DNA of 64,000 nucleotides from Paraburkholderia adhaesiva (GTDB lineage Bacteria > Pseudomonadota > Gammaproteobacteria > Burkholderiales > Burkholderiaceae), in contig NZ_JAJEJQ010000003.1 in NCBI RefSeq assembly GCF_021390575.1, positions 736,001-800,000 of the forward strand, given 5' to 3'. Shown here one piece after another: positions 8,896 to 20,700 of the stretch. The notes under the pieces were generated by a model. It had not been told where the DNA came from. It saw nothing but the letters and a program-made list of their open reading frames with translations, and searched no databases. Positions within the stretch are counted from its first letter, which is position 1. Every line of letters starts with the position of its first letter. Both the position numbers and the translations under genes were made by a program.

Positions 8896-9345
8896 TCAAT
8901 CTTGGAGAACGACCTCGACTGCTTCAGTTGAACAATACCGCGGCTTAAATTCGTTGGGCGTCACGTAGCCGAGCGAGCTGTGGGGCCGCTTCTTGTTGCA
9001 CTCGATTCGCCACGATTCAATCAAGCTACTGGCATGGTGGCTGGACGTAAACCAATGCTCGTTCAGGCATTCATTCGGGAAGTGTCCATCGAAACTCTCG
9101 ACGCAGGTGTTCTCCACTGCCTTTCCGGTCCAGATGAGCGACAGCGTTATACCGGCTTCGTAAGCCCACGCATCCAGGATTCCTGGCGAACTCCGGACCG
9201 TTGTCGACCGTAATCGAAGCACGCAGGCTACGCGTTTCAGCCAGCCTCTGCAACGCCTCGCTCACGCGAAGCCCGGGCAGCGAGGTGTCGACTTCAATGG
9301 CCAGATATCCCTGCGGGTTCAACCGATCGATGCAACACAGTAGAA
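8896..9345 (-). pseudogene. IS3-family (IS407-like) transposase OrfB remnant with frameshift
   Basis: On the minus strand the order is CCIDRLNPQGYLAIEVDTSLPG, LAETRSLRASITVDNGPEFA, then, after a frame change near 9180-9190, LDAWAYEAGITLSLIWTGKAVEN, ESFDGHFPNECLNEHWF and NKKRPHSSLGYVTPNEF. These are the consecutive blocks of the IS3/IS407 DDE core, including the second catalytic Asp (VDNGPEF) and the region of the catalytic Glu, which falls within ESF. The N-terminal helix-turn-helix part is missing. Frameshift and truncation make it inactive. An IS30 remnant begins on the other strand directly beyond its truncated end. Confidence 0.85.
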
Positions 9346-9363
9346 GCTGCGTAAGCGGCAGAA

Positions 9364-9870
9364 GTGTTGCAAATCAAGCAGAGGCCCCGGATCTACTACA
9401 GCGAGAGCCAGAAGGCGCTAATGTGCGAGCGCTGGCGTAAAGGCGATACGCTTTACCAGATCGCGCAGCTATTTGATCGCAACCATTCGTCGGTCCAGGG
9501 AATTCTGGTGCGAACGGGCGGAATTCAACCCTTGCCGCGCCGACGATCCAGGCTGACGCTGGCCGAACGAGAGGAGATTTCCCGCGCAGTCGTCGCCGGC
9601 CACTCGATCCGGTCCATAGCAGCCCGGCTAGGGCGCGCTCCATCTACTAACAGCCGCGAGGTCCCGCGAAATGGTGGGCGCGAGGGCTATCGGGCGAACC
9701 AGTTCGACCAGCTCGCGTGGGAGCGCGCACGACATCCAAAGACATGTCGGCTCCTCACGATCGAACACTCGCCGGCGTGGTCGCCAGCAAGCTTCGACTG
9801 CAGTGGTCGCCAGAGCAGATTGCGGGTTGGCTGAAGCATGTCTATGGACCGGCAGGGGGGCGAGCCAGCG
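9364..9870 (+). pseudogene. IS30-family transposase, N-terminal remnant with frameshift
   Basis: The reading frame from 9364 contains the IS30 helix-turn-helix region: LTLAEREEISRAVVAGHSIRS, AARLGRAPSTNSREV and YRANQFDQLAWERARHPKTC. After about 9765 the homology continues in another frame as LAGVVASKLRLQWSPEQIAGW followed by LKHVYG, so one indel has broken the gene. It then ends abruptly at ~9870 before AT-rich DNA. The DDE catalytic domain (~200 residues) is missing. It is inactive. Confidence 0.85.
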
Positions 9871-10493
9871 GTTAAAGAATAATTGACGTTTCTGACCGGC
9901 GCGGGCCGGGTCTGAATAATACTACGTATTTAAAAGGCATCTCATACTGGTCCAAATTGAAATAGTGAAACTGTTATATAAATTATTATCAAAGTGCTAG
10001 ATGAAACTGCCGGCGAGAAAGTCAGTCTGGACTGAGAGCGACCCATGGGAAATTGCATTGTTTCCACAGAGGTTGTTATGGAATCGCGATTGCCATTATT
10101 TGCTATGAAATAGGCTGCCAGTAATTCCACGGCAGCGGTGGATCTGTTGAAATCGTTCGAACCGCAATGTGCTCGTCCCGGATTCATTATCCGTGGAGTC
10201 AACATGGAGTTAAGGATCGCGATGGCACAGCGCATTATCAAGGAATCGTGATTCGCTCGGTTGTCATCGAACGCGATGCGCCAAAACCGTCACTGTCGGA
10301 CGTGTTCGCGCCATCGTCAGACGGTCGAGTATCGCCGTTCGGAATCCGCGTCGATCCGGCTAAAGCCGCTGCTGCGGACACTCGTCTGCCGACGCACTTG
10401 AAACATCGGGCCGACGTCTTACGATCTTCGGCGTGTGGGTGGGCCGGATAGGTTGCGGCGCTTTGCCTCTGCCATGCCTAGAGTAAATGTATT
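9871..10493. other. AT-rich intergenic region before the regulator gene
   Basis: About 620 bases without a convincing gene. The first ~300 bases are clearly AT-richer than the flanks. A 94-codon frame at 10167-10451 has no family resemblance, no good ribosome-binding site and Burkholderia-atypical composition, so I do not call it. The region separates the IS30 remnant from the RcsB-like regulator and probably contains the regulator's promoter; no clear -35/-10 pair was identified. Confidence 0.5.
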
Positions 10494-11156
10494 ATGAAAA
10501 TCGATGTCGTAGTTGCCGATCAACATCCCGTGGTTATTGCAGGATTGTCATATTTTCTTAGCAAAATAAAAACCATATGTGTTGTCGGTACAGCGGGAAG
10601 TTATGAGGAAATCGTTAATTTTGTGAGCGGGAGAGCATGTGATGTGCTCGTCACGGGTTTTCCGTTGCACGATGGTAAAAAAGGTCACGGCCTTGCGTTA
10701 ATCGAAGATTTTCACCGACGATTTCCGGATGTGCAGATTATCGTATTCACGATGATCGGCAATCAAGCGGTAGTCAAGCAGTTGCTGAAGCTTGGTGTTC
10801 GCTCGGTTATAAACAAGAGCGAAAAGATGGATCATCTGGTCTTGGCCATTCATGCAGTCTACGCGGGCGCAGTATATCTTCCGCCCGCAGGAGATGCCAC
10901 GTCGAAGGCGGCGGGTCGTGCATCTGTTGCCAAATCAAGGTCTCAGGAGTTGACCCAGCGTGAAATGGATGTAATCGGATTGCTCACGTCTGGCATGTCG
11001 ATCAGTGAAATCGCCGAATACAAGCATCGATCGATACAGACAATTAGCGCGCAAAAGATGAAAGCGATGAAAAAGCTTGGAGTTTCTCGCGAGGCAGAAC
11101 TGTATCAGTATGCGTTCGAATCAGGGATGCTCTACCCCACAATTTCGGATGCTTGA
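10494..11156 (+). CDS. RcsB-like LuxR/NarL-family regulator with degenerate receiver domain
   Basis: A 220-residue protein. Residues 1-125 form a receiver domain; ~150-205 form a LuxR-type helix-turn-helix (LTQREMDVIGLLTSGMSISEI, then RSIQTISAQKMKAMKKLGV). The order and phrases (ADQHPVVIAGL, DVLVTGFPLHDGKKGHGLALI, IIVFTM, INKSEK) match RcsB-type regulators best. At the position of the phosphoacceptor Asp (RcsB D56, in DVLITDLSMPG) there is Gly55 (codon GGT), and the second acidic residue of the pocket (ADD in RcsB) is Gln10. Phosphorylation by a conventional kinase is therefore unlikely; it may act constitutively or through a partner, as RcsB does with auxiliary regulators. It lies 557 bp upstream of the giant adhesin in the same direction and is the obvious candidate regulator. 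Its composition is AT-richer than its neighbours, suggesting transfer. Confidence 0.85.
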   Translation: MKIDVVVADQHPVVIAGLSYFLSKIKTICVVGTAGSYEEIVNFVSGRACDVLVTGFPLHDGKKGHGLALIEDFHRRFPDVQIIVFTMIGNQAVVKQLLKLGVRSVINKSEKMDHLVLAIHAVYAGAVYLPPAGDATSKAAGRASVAKSRSQELTQREMDVIGLLTSGMSISEIAEYKHRSIQTISAQKMKAMKKLGVSREAELYQYAFESGMLYPTISDA

Positions 11157-11713
11157 GGGCCGTACGACTGAAAGTGATCTGGAATTCCCCTCAGTAACGC
11201 AGGGTTGATTACACAGGTTCACGATACGGATCTGAAAATGTGCGTCGCGATATCAGGTCCGAGTCCACCGGACAGAGCTGCGCTCACCCCATGTTCGCCG
11301 GATCTCGTCATCTTGGCCGCTTCTTCGTTGGAGCTGGCATTGCATCGCTGTTGGACTGCACGTCGGCAACGGATTCGATATGAAGTAGTGCAAAATAAAA
11401 ACACGACAACTATCAATTTTTGGCAAGCGTGAGACAAATCCTATTCAATTTCACTGCGATTTGATGAGTGACCTATACCAGCCTGAGTGAAATTGATTCG
11501 TAATGTACGTAGAGGTTCGTAAGTGCAGTTTGGAGCAGTACGGCTGTCGCACTGGAGATAACGGGCAAGGCGGGAGTCTGTGGTTGTGGTGGACTTCAAT
11601 AGGGATACAACGCAGACCATTTTGAGGTCTAGTGGTTGTGGAGACGTTTTTTGAGGAAATCTCCTCCAGCCATCGGGGTGGCGGAAGACACTTATAAGCA
11701 GGAACTAAATGCT
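11157..11713 (+). promoter_or_regulatory. Upstream region of the giant adhesin gene
   Basis: A 557-base stretch between the regulator and the adhesin. It probably holds the adhesin promoter and regulator-binding sites. An 18-base element at 11447-11464 recurs with two mismatches at 34946-34963. A good Shine-Dalgarno (AGCAGGAA, about 11697-11704) lies ~9 bases before ATG 11714 and decides that start over the TTG at 11636. A 75-codon frame at 11205-11432 is not supported as a gene. Confidence 0.5.
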
Positions 11714-14700
11714 ATGAATATCACTATCGTTGACAAAAAGACGCACTCCGCGACGCATCTCAGCGCATCGGATGTCAAGGTACTTTCGCCTTCGGTTGTG
11801 GAATTGCCCGTGCGCCGTGCCGATGTGAAGTCGATGGCGCGCGATGGGGATGCGCTCGTTATTACGACGGTCAATGGCGAGATCATCGTCATTCACGGAT
11901 TCTTCAATAACGCGGCGAATGTTCATAGCGATCTGGTTCTGCAGGACGATGGGGCGATGTGGCTGCTCGATGCCGGCAGTGTCGGCCCCGGTCATCCGGC
12001 AGGTCTTTTCTCGACGATCGAGTCCATCGATCCGTTGCTGCTGCACGACAGTATCGACCTCGGCCCTATTCCATTGATCTTGGGCGGGTTGGGCATTGCC
12101 GGTGGGGCAGTGGGCCTGGCAGTTAGCGATAGCGGTGGTGGTTCCGGGGGGGCGAGTGGGATCACATTGGATGCACCAACGGTGAATGTTGTGCCGAATT
12201 CTGATGGCACGCTGACGGTGTCGGGCCATGCGATGGCCGGTACGCTGGTCGCCGTGTCGTTCCCGGATGGCACGTCCACGCTGGTTGCGACTGACGCGTC
12301 GGGTAACTATTCGGCACAGTCCTCGTCGCCGCAGACGTCGGGGGTGGTCGAGGCGATCTCGCTTGACACCAGCGGCCACGAGAGTACGCCGACGGACGTG
12401 AACTATGTGGACACTACGCCACCGTCGATACCGACAGTCACCGTGACGGCGAATTCAGACGGGACGGTGACGGTGACGGGTACGGCAGAGGCTGGCAGTA
12501 CGGTAACGGTCACGTACCCGGACGGAATGACCAGTACGGTAACGGCCGATGCGTCGGGCAACTATACGGCGACTTCGGACACAGTCGAAACCAGTGGGAC
12601 GGTTACGGTGACTTCGACGGATGCGGCGGGCAATGTCAGCGATCCGGCAGAAGTTGGCTATACGGACACGACACCACCGGTGTCGCCGGTTGTGAACGTG
12701 ACTGCGAATCCGAACGGGACGGTTACCGTGTCGGGCACCTCGGAGCCGGGCAGCACGGTGACGGTGACGTACCCGGACGGTACGACGAGCACAACGACGG
12801 CCGACGCATCGGGCAATTACTCTACTCACTCGGAAACGGTGCAGACAACGGGAGTGGTTGAGGCAACGGCTACAGACGTTGCGGGCAATACCAGCGATCC
12901 GACCGATGTGGTCTACACTGATACCGTTGCGCCGGCGAACCCGGTGATATGGGCCACCCCGAACGCGGACGGTGGCCTGACGGTCAGCGGCACGGCCGAG
13001 CCGGGCAGCACGGTGACGGTGACGTACCCGGATGGCAGCACGTCGACCACGACGGCGGATGCCTCGGGCAACTACAGCGTGACGACCGATGTGCCGCAGA
13101 CGAGCGGCACGGTGGAAGCGACGGCAACCGACGCGGCAGGCAACACCAGCACGCCGACGGACGTGAGCTATGCGGACACGACGGCGCCGCTCGCGCCGAG
13201 CGCAGACGTGACGGCGAACGCGGACGGTGGCCTGACGGTCAGCGGCACGGCGGAGCCGGGTTCCCTGGTGACGGTGACGTACCCGGATGGTTCGACCGGC
13301 ACGACGACGGCGGATGCCTCGGGCAACTACAGCGTGACGACCGATGTGCCGCAGACGAGCGGCACGGTGGAAGCGACGGCAACCGACGCGGCAGGCAACA
13401 CCAGCACGCCGACGGACGTGAGCTATGCGGACACGACGGCGCCGCTCGCGCCGAGCGCGGACGTGACGGCGAACGCGGACGGTGGCCTGACGGTCAGCGG
13501 CACGGCCGAGCCGGGTTCCCTGGTGACGGTGACGTACCCGGATGGCAGCACGTCGACCACGACGGCGGATGCCTCGGGCAACTACAGCGTGACGACCGAC
13601 GTGCCGCAGACTTCGGGCACGGTGGAAGCGACGGCAACCGACGCGGCAGGCAACACCAGCACGCCGACGGACGTGAGCTATGCGGACACGACGGCACCGC
13701 TCGCGCCGAGCGCAGACGTGACGGCGAACGCGGACGGTGGCCTGACGGTCAGCGGCACGGCCGAGCCGGGTTCCCTGGTGACGGTGACGTACCCGGATGG
13801 CAGCACGTCGACCACGACGGCGGACGCCTCGGGCAACTACAGCGTGACGACCGACGTGCCGCAGACTTCGGGCACGGTGGAAGCGACGGCGACCGATGCG
13901 GCAGGCAACACCAGCACGCCGACGGACGTGAGCTATGCGGACACGACGGCGCCGCTCGCGCCGAGCGCAGACGTGACGGCGAACGCGGACGGTGGCCTGA
14001 CGGTCAGCGGCACGGCCGAGCCGGGTTCCCTGGTGACGGTGACGTACCCGGATGGCAGCACGTCGACCACGACGGCGGACGCCTCGGGCAACTACAGCGT
14101 GACGACCGATGTGCCGCAGACGAGCGGCACGGTGGAAGCGACGGCAACCGACGCGGCAGGCAACACCAGCACGCCGACGGACGTGAGCTATGCGGACACG
14201 ACGGCGCCGCTCGCGCCGAGCGCAGACGTGACGGCGAACGCGGACGGTGGCCTGACGGTCAGCGGCACGGCGGAGCCGGGTTCCCTGGTGACAGTGACGT
14301 ACCCGGATGGTTCGACCGGCACGACGACGGCGGATGCCTCGGGCAACTACAGCGTGACGACCGATGTGCCGCAGACTTCGGGCACGGTGGAAGCGACGGC
14401 AACCGACGCGGCAGGCAACACCAGCACGCCGACGGACGTGAGCTATGCGGACACGACGGCGCCGCTCGCGCCGAGCGCAGACGTGACGGCGAACGCGGAC
14501 GGTGGCCTGACGGTCAGCGGCACGGCCGAGCCGGGTTCCCTGGTGACGGTGACGTATCCGGATGGTTCGACCGGCACGACGACGGCCGACGCCTCGGGCA
14601 ACTACAGCGTGACGACCGACGTGCCGCAGACGAGCGGCACGGTGGAAGCGACGGCGACCGATGCGGCAGGCAACACCAGCACGCCGACGGACGTGAGCTA

Positions 14701-17700
14701 TGCGGACACGACGGCACCGCTCGCGCCGAGCGCGGACGTGACGGCGAACGCGGACGGTGGCCTGACGGTCAGCGGCACGGCCGAGCCGGGTTCCCTGGTG
14801 ACGGTGACGTACCCGGATGGCAGCACGTCGACCACGACGGCGGACGCCTCGGGCAACTACAGCGTGACGACCGACGTGCCGCAGACTTCGGGCACGGTGG
14901 AAGCGACGGCGACCGATGCGGCAGGCAACACCAGCACGCCGACGGACGTGAGCTATGCGGACACGACGGCGCCGCTCGCGCCGAGCGCAGACGTGACGGC
15001 GAACGCGGACGGTGGCCTGACGGTCAGCGGCACGGCCGAGCCGGGTTCCCTGGTGACGGTGACGTACCCGGATGGCAGCACGTCGACCACGACGGCGGAC
15101 GCCTCGGGCAACTACAGCGTGACGACCGACGTGCCGCAGACTTCGGGCACGGTGGAAGCGACGGCAACCGACGCGGCGGGCAACACCAGCACGCCGACGG
15201 ACGTGAGCTATGCGGACACGACGGCGCCGCTCGCGCCGAGCGCAGACGTGACGGCGAACGCGGACGGTGGCCTGACGGTCAGCGGCACGGCCGAGCCGGG
15301 TTCCCTGGTGACGGTGACGTACCCGGATGGCAGCACGTCGACCACGACGGCGGACGCCTCGGGCAACTACAGCGTGACGACCGACGTGCCGCAGACTTCG
15401 GGCACGGTGGAAGCGACGGCCACCGATGCGGCAGGCAACACCAGCACGCCGACGGACGTGAGCTATGCGGACACGACGGCACCGCTCGCGCCGAGCGCAG
15501 ACGTGACGGCGAACGCGGACGGTGGCCTGACGGTCAGCGGCACGGCCGAGCCGGGTTCCCTGGTGACGGTGACGTACCCGGATGGCAGCACGTCGACCAC
15601 GACGGCGGACGCCTCGGGCAACTACAGCGTGACGACCGACGTGCCGCAGACGAGCGGCACGGTGGAAGCGACGGCAACCGACGCGGCAGGCAACACCAGC
15701 ACGCCGACGGACGTGAGCTATGCGGACACGACGGCGCCGCTCGCGCCGAGCGCGGACGTGACGGCGAACGCGGACGGTGGCCTGACGGTCAGCGGCACGG
15801 CGGAGCCGGGCAGCACGGTGACGGTGACGTACCCGGATGGCTCGACCGGCACGACGACGGCGGATGCCTCGGGCAACTACAGCGTGACGACCGATGTGCC
15901 GCAGACGAGCGGCACGGTGGAAGCGACGGCGACCGATGCGGCAGGCAACACCAGCACGCCGACGGACGTGAGCTATGCGGACACGACGGCACCGCTCGCG
16001 CCGAGCGCGGACGTGACGGCGAACGCGGACGGTGGCCTGACGGTCAGCGGCACGGCCGAGCCGGGTTCCCTGGTGACGGTGACGTACCCGGATGGCAGCA
16101 CGTCGACCACGACGGCGGATGCCTCGGGCAACTACAGCGTGACGACCGATGTGCCGCAGACTTCGGGCACGGTGGAAGCGACGGCCACCGACGCGGCAGG
16201 CAACACCAGCACGCCGACGGACGTGAGCTATGCGGACACGACGGCGCCGCTCGCGCCGAGCGCGGACGTGACGGCGAACGCGGACGGTGGCCTGACGGTC
16301 AGCGGCACGGCGGAGCCGGGCAGCACGGTGACGGTGACGTACCCGGATGGCTCGACCGGCACGACGACGGCGGATGCCTCGGGCAACTACAGCGTGACGA
16401 CCGATGTGCCGCAGACGAGCGGCACGGTGGAAGCGACGGCAACCGACGCGGCAGGCAACACCAGCACGCCGACGGACGTGAGCTATGCGGACACGACGGC
16501 ACCGCTCGCGCCGAGCGCAGACGTGACGGCGAACGCGGACGGTGGCCTGACGGTCAGCGGCACGGCCGAGCCGGGTTCCCTGGTGACGGTGACGTACCCG
16601 GATGGCAGCACGTCGACCACGACGGCGGACGCCTCGGGCAACTACAGCGTGACGACCGACGTGCCGCAGACTTCGGGCACGGTGGAAGCGACGGCCACCG
16701 ATGCGGCAGGCAACACCAGCACGCCGACGGACGTGAGCTATGCGGACACGACGGCACCGCTCGCGCCGAGCGCAGACGTGACGGCGAACGCGGACGGTGG
16801 CCTGACGGTCAGCGGCACGGCCGAGCCGGGTTCCCTGGTGACGGTGACGTACCCGGATGGCAGCACGTCGACCACGACGGCGGACGCCTCGGGCAACTAC
16901 AGCGTGACGACCGATGTGCCGCAGACGAGCGGCACGGTGGAAGCGACGGCAACCGACGCGGCGGGCAACACCAGCACGCCGACGGACGTGAGCTATGCGG
17001 ACACGACGGCACCGCTCGCGCCGAGCGCGGACGTGACGGCGAACGCGGACGGTGGCCTGACGGTCAGCGGCACGGCCGAGCCGGGTTCCCTGGTGACGGT
17101 GACGTACCCGGATGGCAGCACGTCGACCACGACGGCGGACGCCTCGGGCAACTACAGCGTGACGACCGACGTGCCGCAGACGAGCGGCACGGTGGAAGCG
17201 ACGGCAACCGACGCGGCGGGCAACACCAGCACGCCGACGGACGTGAGCTATGCGGACACGACGGCACCGCTCGCGCCGAGCGCGGACGTGACGGCGAACG
17301 CGGACGGTGGCCTGACGGTCAGCGGCACGGCCGAGCCGGGTTCCCTGGTGACGGTGACGTACCCGGATGGCAGCACGTCGACCACGACGGCGGATGCCTC
17401 GGGCAACTACAGCGTGACGACCGATGTGCCGCAGACTTCGGGCACGGTGGAAGCGACGGCAACCGACGCGGCAGGCAACACCAGCACGCCGACGGACGTG
17501 AGCTATGCGGACACGACGGCGCCGCTCGCGCCGAGCGCAGACGTGACGGCGAACGCGGACGGTGGCCTGACGGTCAGCGGCACGGCCGAGCCGGGTTCCC
17601 TGGTGACGGTGACGTATCCGGATGGTTCGACCGGCACGACGACGGCCGACGCCTCGGGCAACTACAGCGTGACGACCGACGTGCCGCAGACGAGCGGCAC

Positions 17701-20700
17701 GGTGGAAGCGACGGCGACCGATGCGGCAGGCAACACCAGCACGCCGACGGACGTGAGCTATGCGGACACGACGGCACCGCTCGCGCCGAGCGCGGACGTG
17801 ACGGCGAACGCGGACGGTGGCCTGACGGTCAGCGGCACGGCCGAGCCGGGTTCCCTGGTGACGGTGACGTACCCGGATGGCAGCACGTCGACCACGACGG
17901 CGGATGCCTCGGGCAACTACAGCGTGACGACCGATGTGCCGCAGACTTCGGGCACGGTGGAAGCGACGGCAACCGACGCGGCAGGCAACACCAGCACGCC
18001 GACGGACGTGAGCTATGCGGACACGACGGCGCCGCTCGCGCCGAGCGCGGACGTGACGGCGAACGCGGACGGTGGCCTGACGGTCAGCGGCACGGCGGAG
18101 CCGGGCAGCACGGTGACGGTGACGTACCCGGATGGCTCGACCGGCACGACGACGGCGGATGCCTCGGGCAACTACAGCGTGACGACCGATGTGCCGCAGA
18201 CGAGCGGCACGGTGGAAGCGACGGCGACCGATGCGGCAGGCAACACCAGCACGCCGACGGACGTGAGCTATGCGGACACGACGGCACCGCTCGCGCCGAG
18301 CGCGGACGTGACGGCGAACGCGGACGGTGGCCTGACGGTCAGCGGCACGGCCGAGCCGGGTTCCCTGGTGACGGTGACGTACCCGGATGGCAGCACGTCG
18401 ACCACGACGGCGGATGCCTCGGGCAACTACAGCGTGACGACCGACGTGCCGCAGACTTCGGGCACGGTGGAAGCGACGGCAACCGACGCGGCAGGCAACA
18501 CCAGCACGCCGACGGACGTGAGCTATGCGGACACGACGGCACCGCTCGCGCCGAGCGCAGACGTGACGGCGAACGCGGACGGTGGCCTGACGGTCAGCGG
18601 CACGGCCGAGCCGGGTTCCCTGGTGACGGTGACGTACCCGGATGGCAGCACGTCGACCACGACGGCGGACGCCTCGGGCAACTACAGCGTGACGACCGAC
18701 GTGCCGCAGACTTCGGGCACGGTGGAAGCGACGGCGACCGATGCGGCAGGCAACACCAGCACGCCGACGGACGTGAGCTATGCGGACACGACGGCGCCGC
18801 TCGCGCCGAGCGCAGACGTGACGGCGAACGCGGACGGTGGCCTGACGGTCAGCGGCACGGCCGAGCCGGGTTCCCTGGTGACGGTGACGTACCCGGATGG
18901 CAGCACGTCGACCACGACGGCGGACGCCTCGGGCAACTACAGCGTGACGACCGACGTGCCGCAGACTTCGGGCACGGTGGAAGCGACGGCAACCGACGCG
19001 GCGGGCAACACCAGCACGCCGACGGACGTGAGCTATGCGGACACGACGGCGCCGCTCGCGCCGAGCGCAGACGTGACGGCGAACGCGGACGGTGGCCTGA
19101 CGGTCAGCGGCACGGCCGAGCCGGGTTCCCTGGTGACGGTGACGTATCCGGATGGTTCGACCGGCACGACGACGGCCGACGCCTCGGGCAACTACAGCGT
19201 GACGACCGACGTGCCGCAGACGAGCGGCACGGTGGAAGCGACGGCGACCGATGCGGCAGGCAACACCAGCACGCCGACGGACGTGAGCTATGCGGACACG
19301 ACGGCGCCGCTCGCGCCGAGCGCGGACGTGACGGCGAACGCGGACGGTGGCCTGACGGTCAGCGGCACGGCCGAGCCGGGTTCCCTGGTGACGGTGACGT
19401 ACCCGGATGGCAGCACGTCGACCACGACGGCGGATGCCTCGGGCAACTACAGCGTGACGACCGACGTGCCGCAGACTTCGGGCACGGTGGAAGCGACGGC
19501 AACCGACGCGGCAGGCAACACCAGCACGCCGACGGACGTGAGCTATGCGGACACGACGGCACCGCTCGCGCCGAGCGCAGACGTGACGGCGAACGCGGAC
19601 GGTGGCCTGACGGTCAGCGGCACGGCCGAGCCGGGTTCCCTGGTGACGGTGACGTACCCGGATGGCAGCACGTCGACCACGACGGCGGACGCCTCGGGCA
19701 ACTACAGCGTGACGACCGACGTGCCGCAGACGAGCGGCACGGTGGAAGCGACGGCCACCGACGCGGCGGGCAACACCAGCACGCCGACGGACGTGAGCTA
19801 TGCGGACACGACGGCGCCGCTCGCGCCGAGCGCAGACGTGACGGCGAACGCGGACGGTGGCCTGACGGTCAGCGGCACGGCCGAGCCGGGTTCCCTGGTG
19901 ACGGTGACGTACCCGGATGGCAGCACGTCGACCACGACGGCGGACGCCTCGGGCAACTACAGCGTGACGACCGACGTGCCGCAGACTTCGGGCACGGTGG
20001 AAGCGACGGCAACCGACGCGGCGGGCAACACCAGCACGCCGACGGACGTGAGCTATGCGGACACGACGGCGCCGCTCGCGCCGAGCGCAGACGTGACGGC
20101 GAACGCGGACGGTGGCCTGACGGTCAGCGGCACGGCCGAGCCGGGTTCCCTGGTGACGGTGACGTACCCGGATGGCAGCACGTCGACCACGACGGCGGAC
20201 GCCTCGGGCAACTACAGCGTGACGACCGACGTGCCGCAGACGAGCGGCACGGTGGAAGCGACGGCCACCGACGCGGCGGGCAACACCAGCACGCCGACGG
20301 ACGTGAGCTATGCGGACACGACGGCGCCGCTCGCGCCGAGCGCAGACGTGACGGCGAACGCGGACGGTGGCCTGACGGTCAGCGGCACGGCCGAGCCGGG
20401 TTCCCTGGTGACGGTGACGTACCCGGATGGCAGCACGTCGACCACGACGGCGGACGCCTCGGGCAACTACAGCGTGACGACCGATGTGCCGCAGACGAGC
20501 GGCACGGTGGAAGCGACGGCAACCGACGCGGCGGGCAACACCAGCACGCCGACGGACGTGAGCTATGCGGACACGACGGCACCGCTCGCGCCGAGCGCGG
20601 ACGTGACGGCGAACGCGGACGGTGGCCTGACGGTCAGCGGCACGGCCGAGCCGGGTTCCCTGGTGACGGTGACGTACCCGGATGGCAGCACGTCGACCAC

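Noticed and set aside
10167..10451. 94-codon plus-strand frame before the regulator
   Set aside because: No Shine-Dalgarno, no family, AT-rich flank; overlaps an equally unconvincing minus-strand frame.
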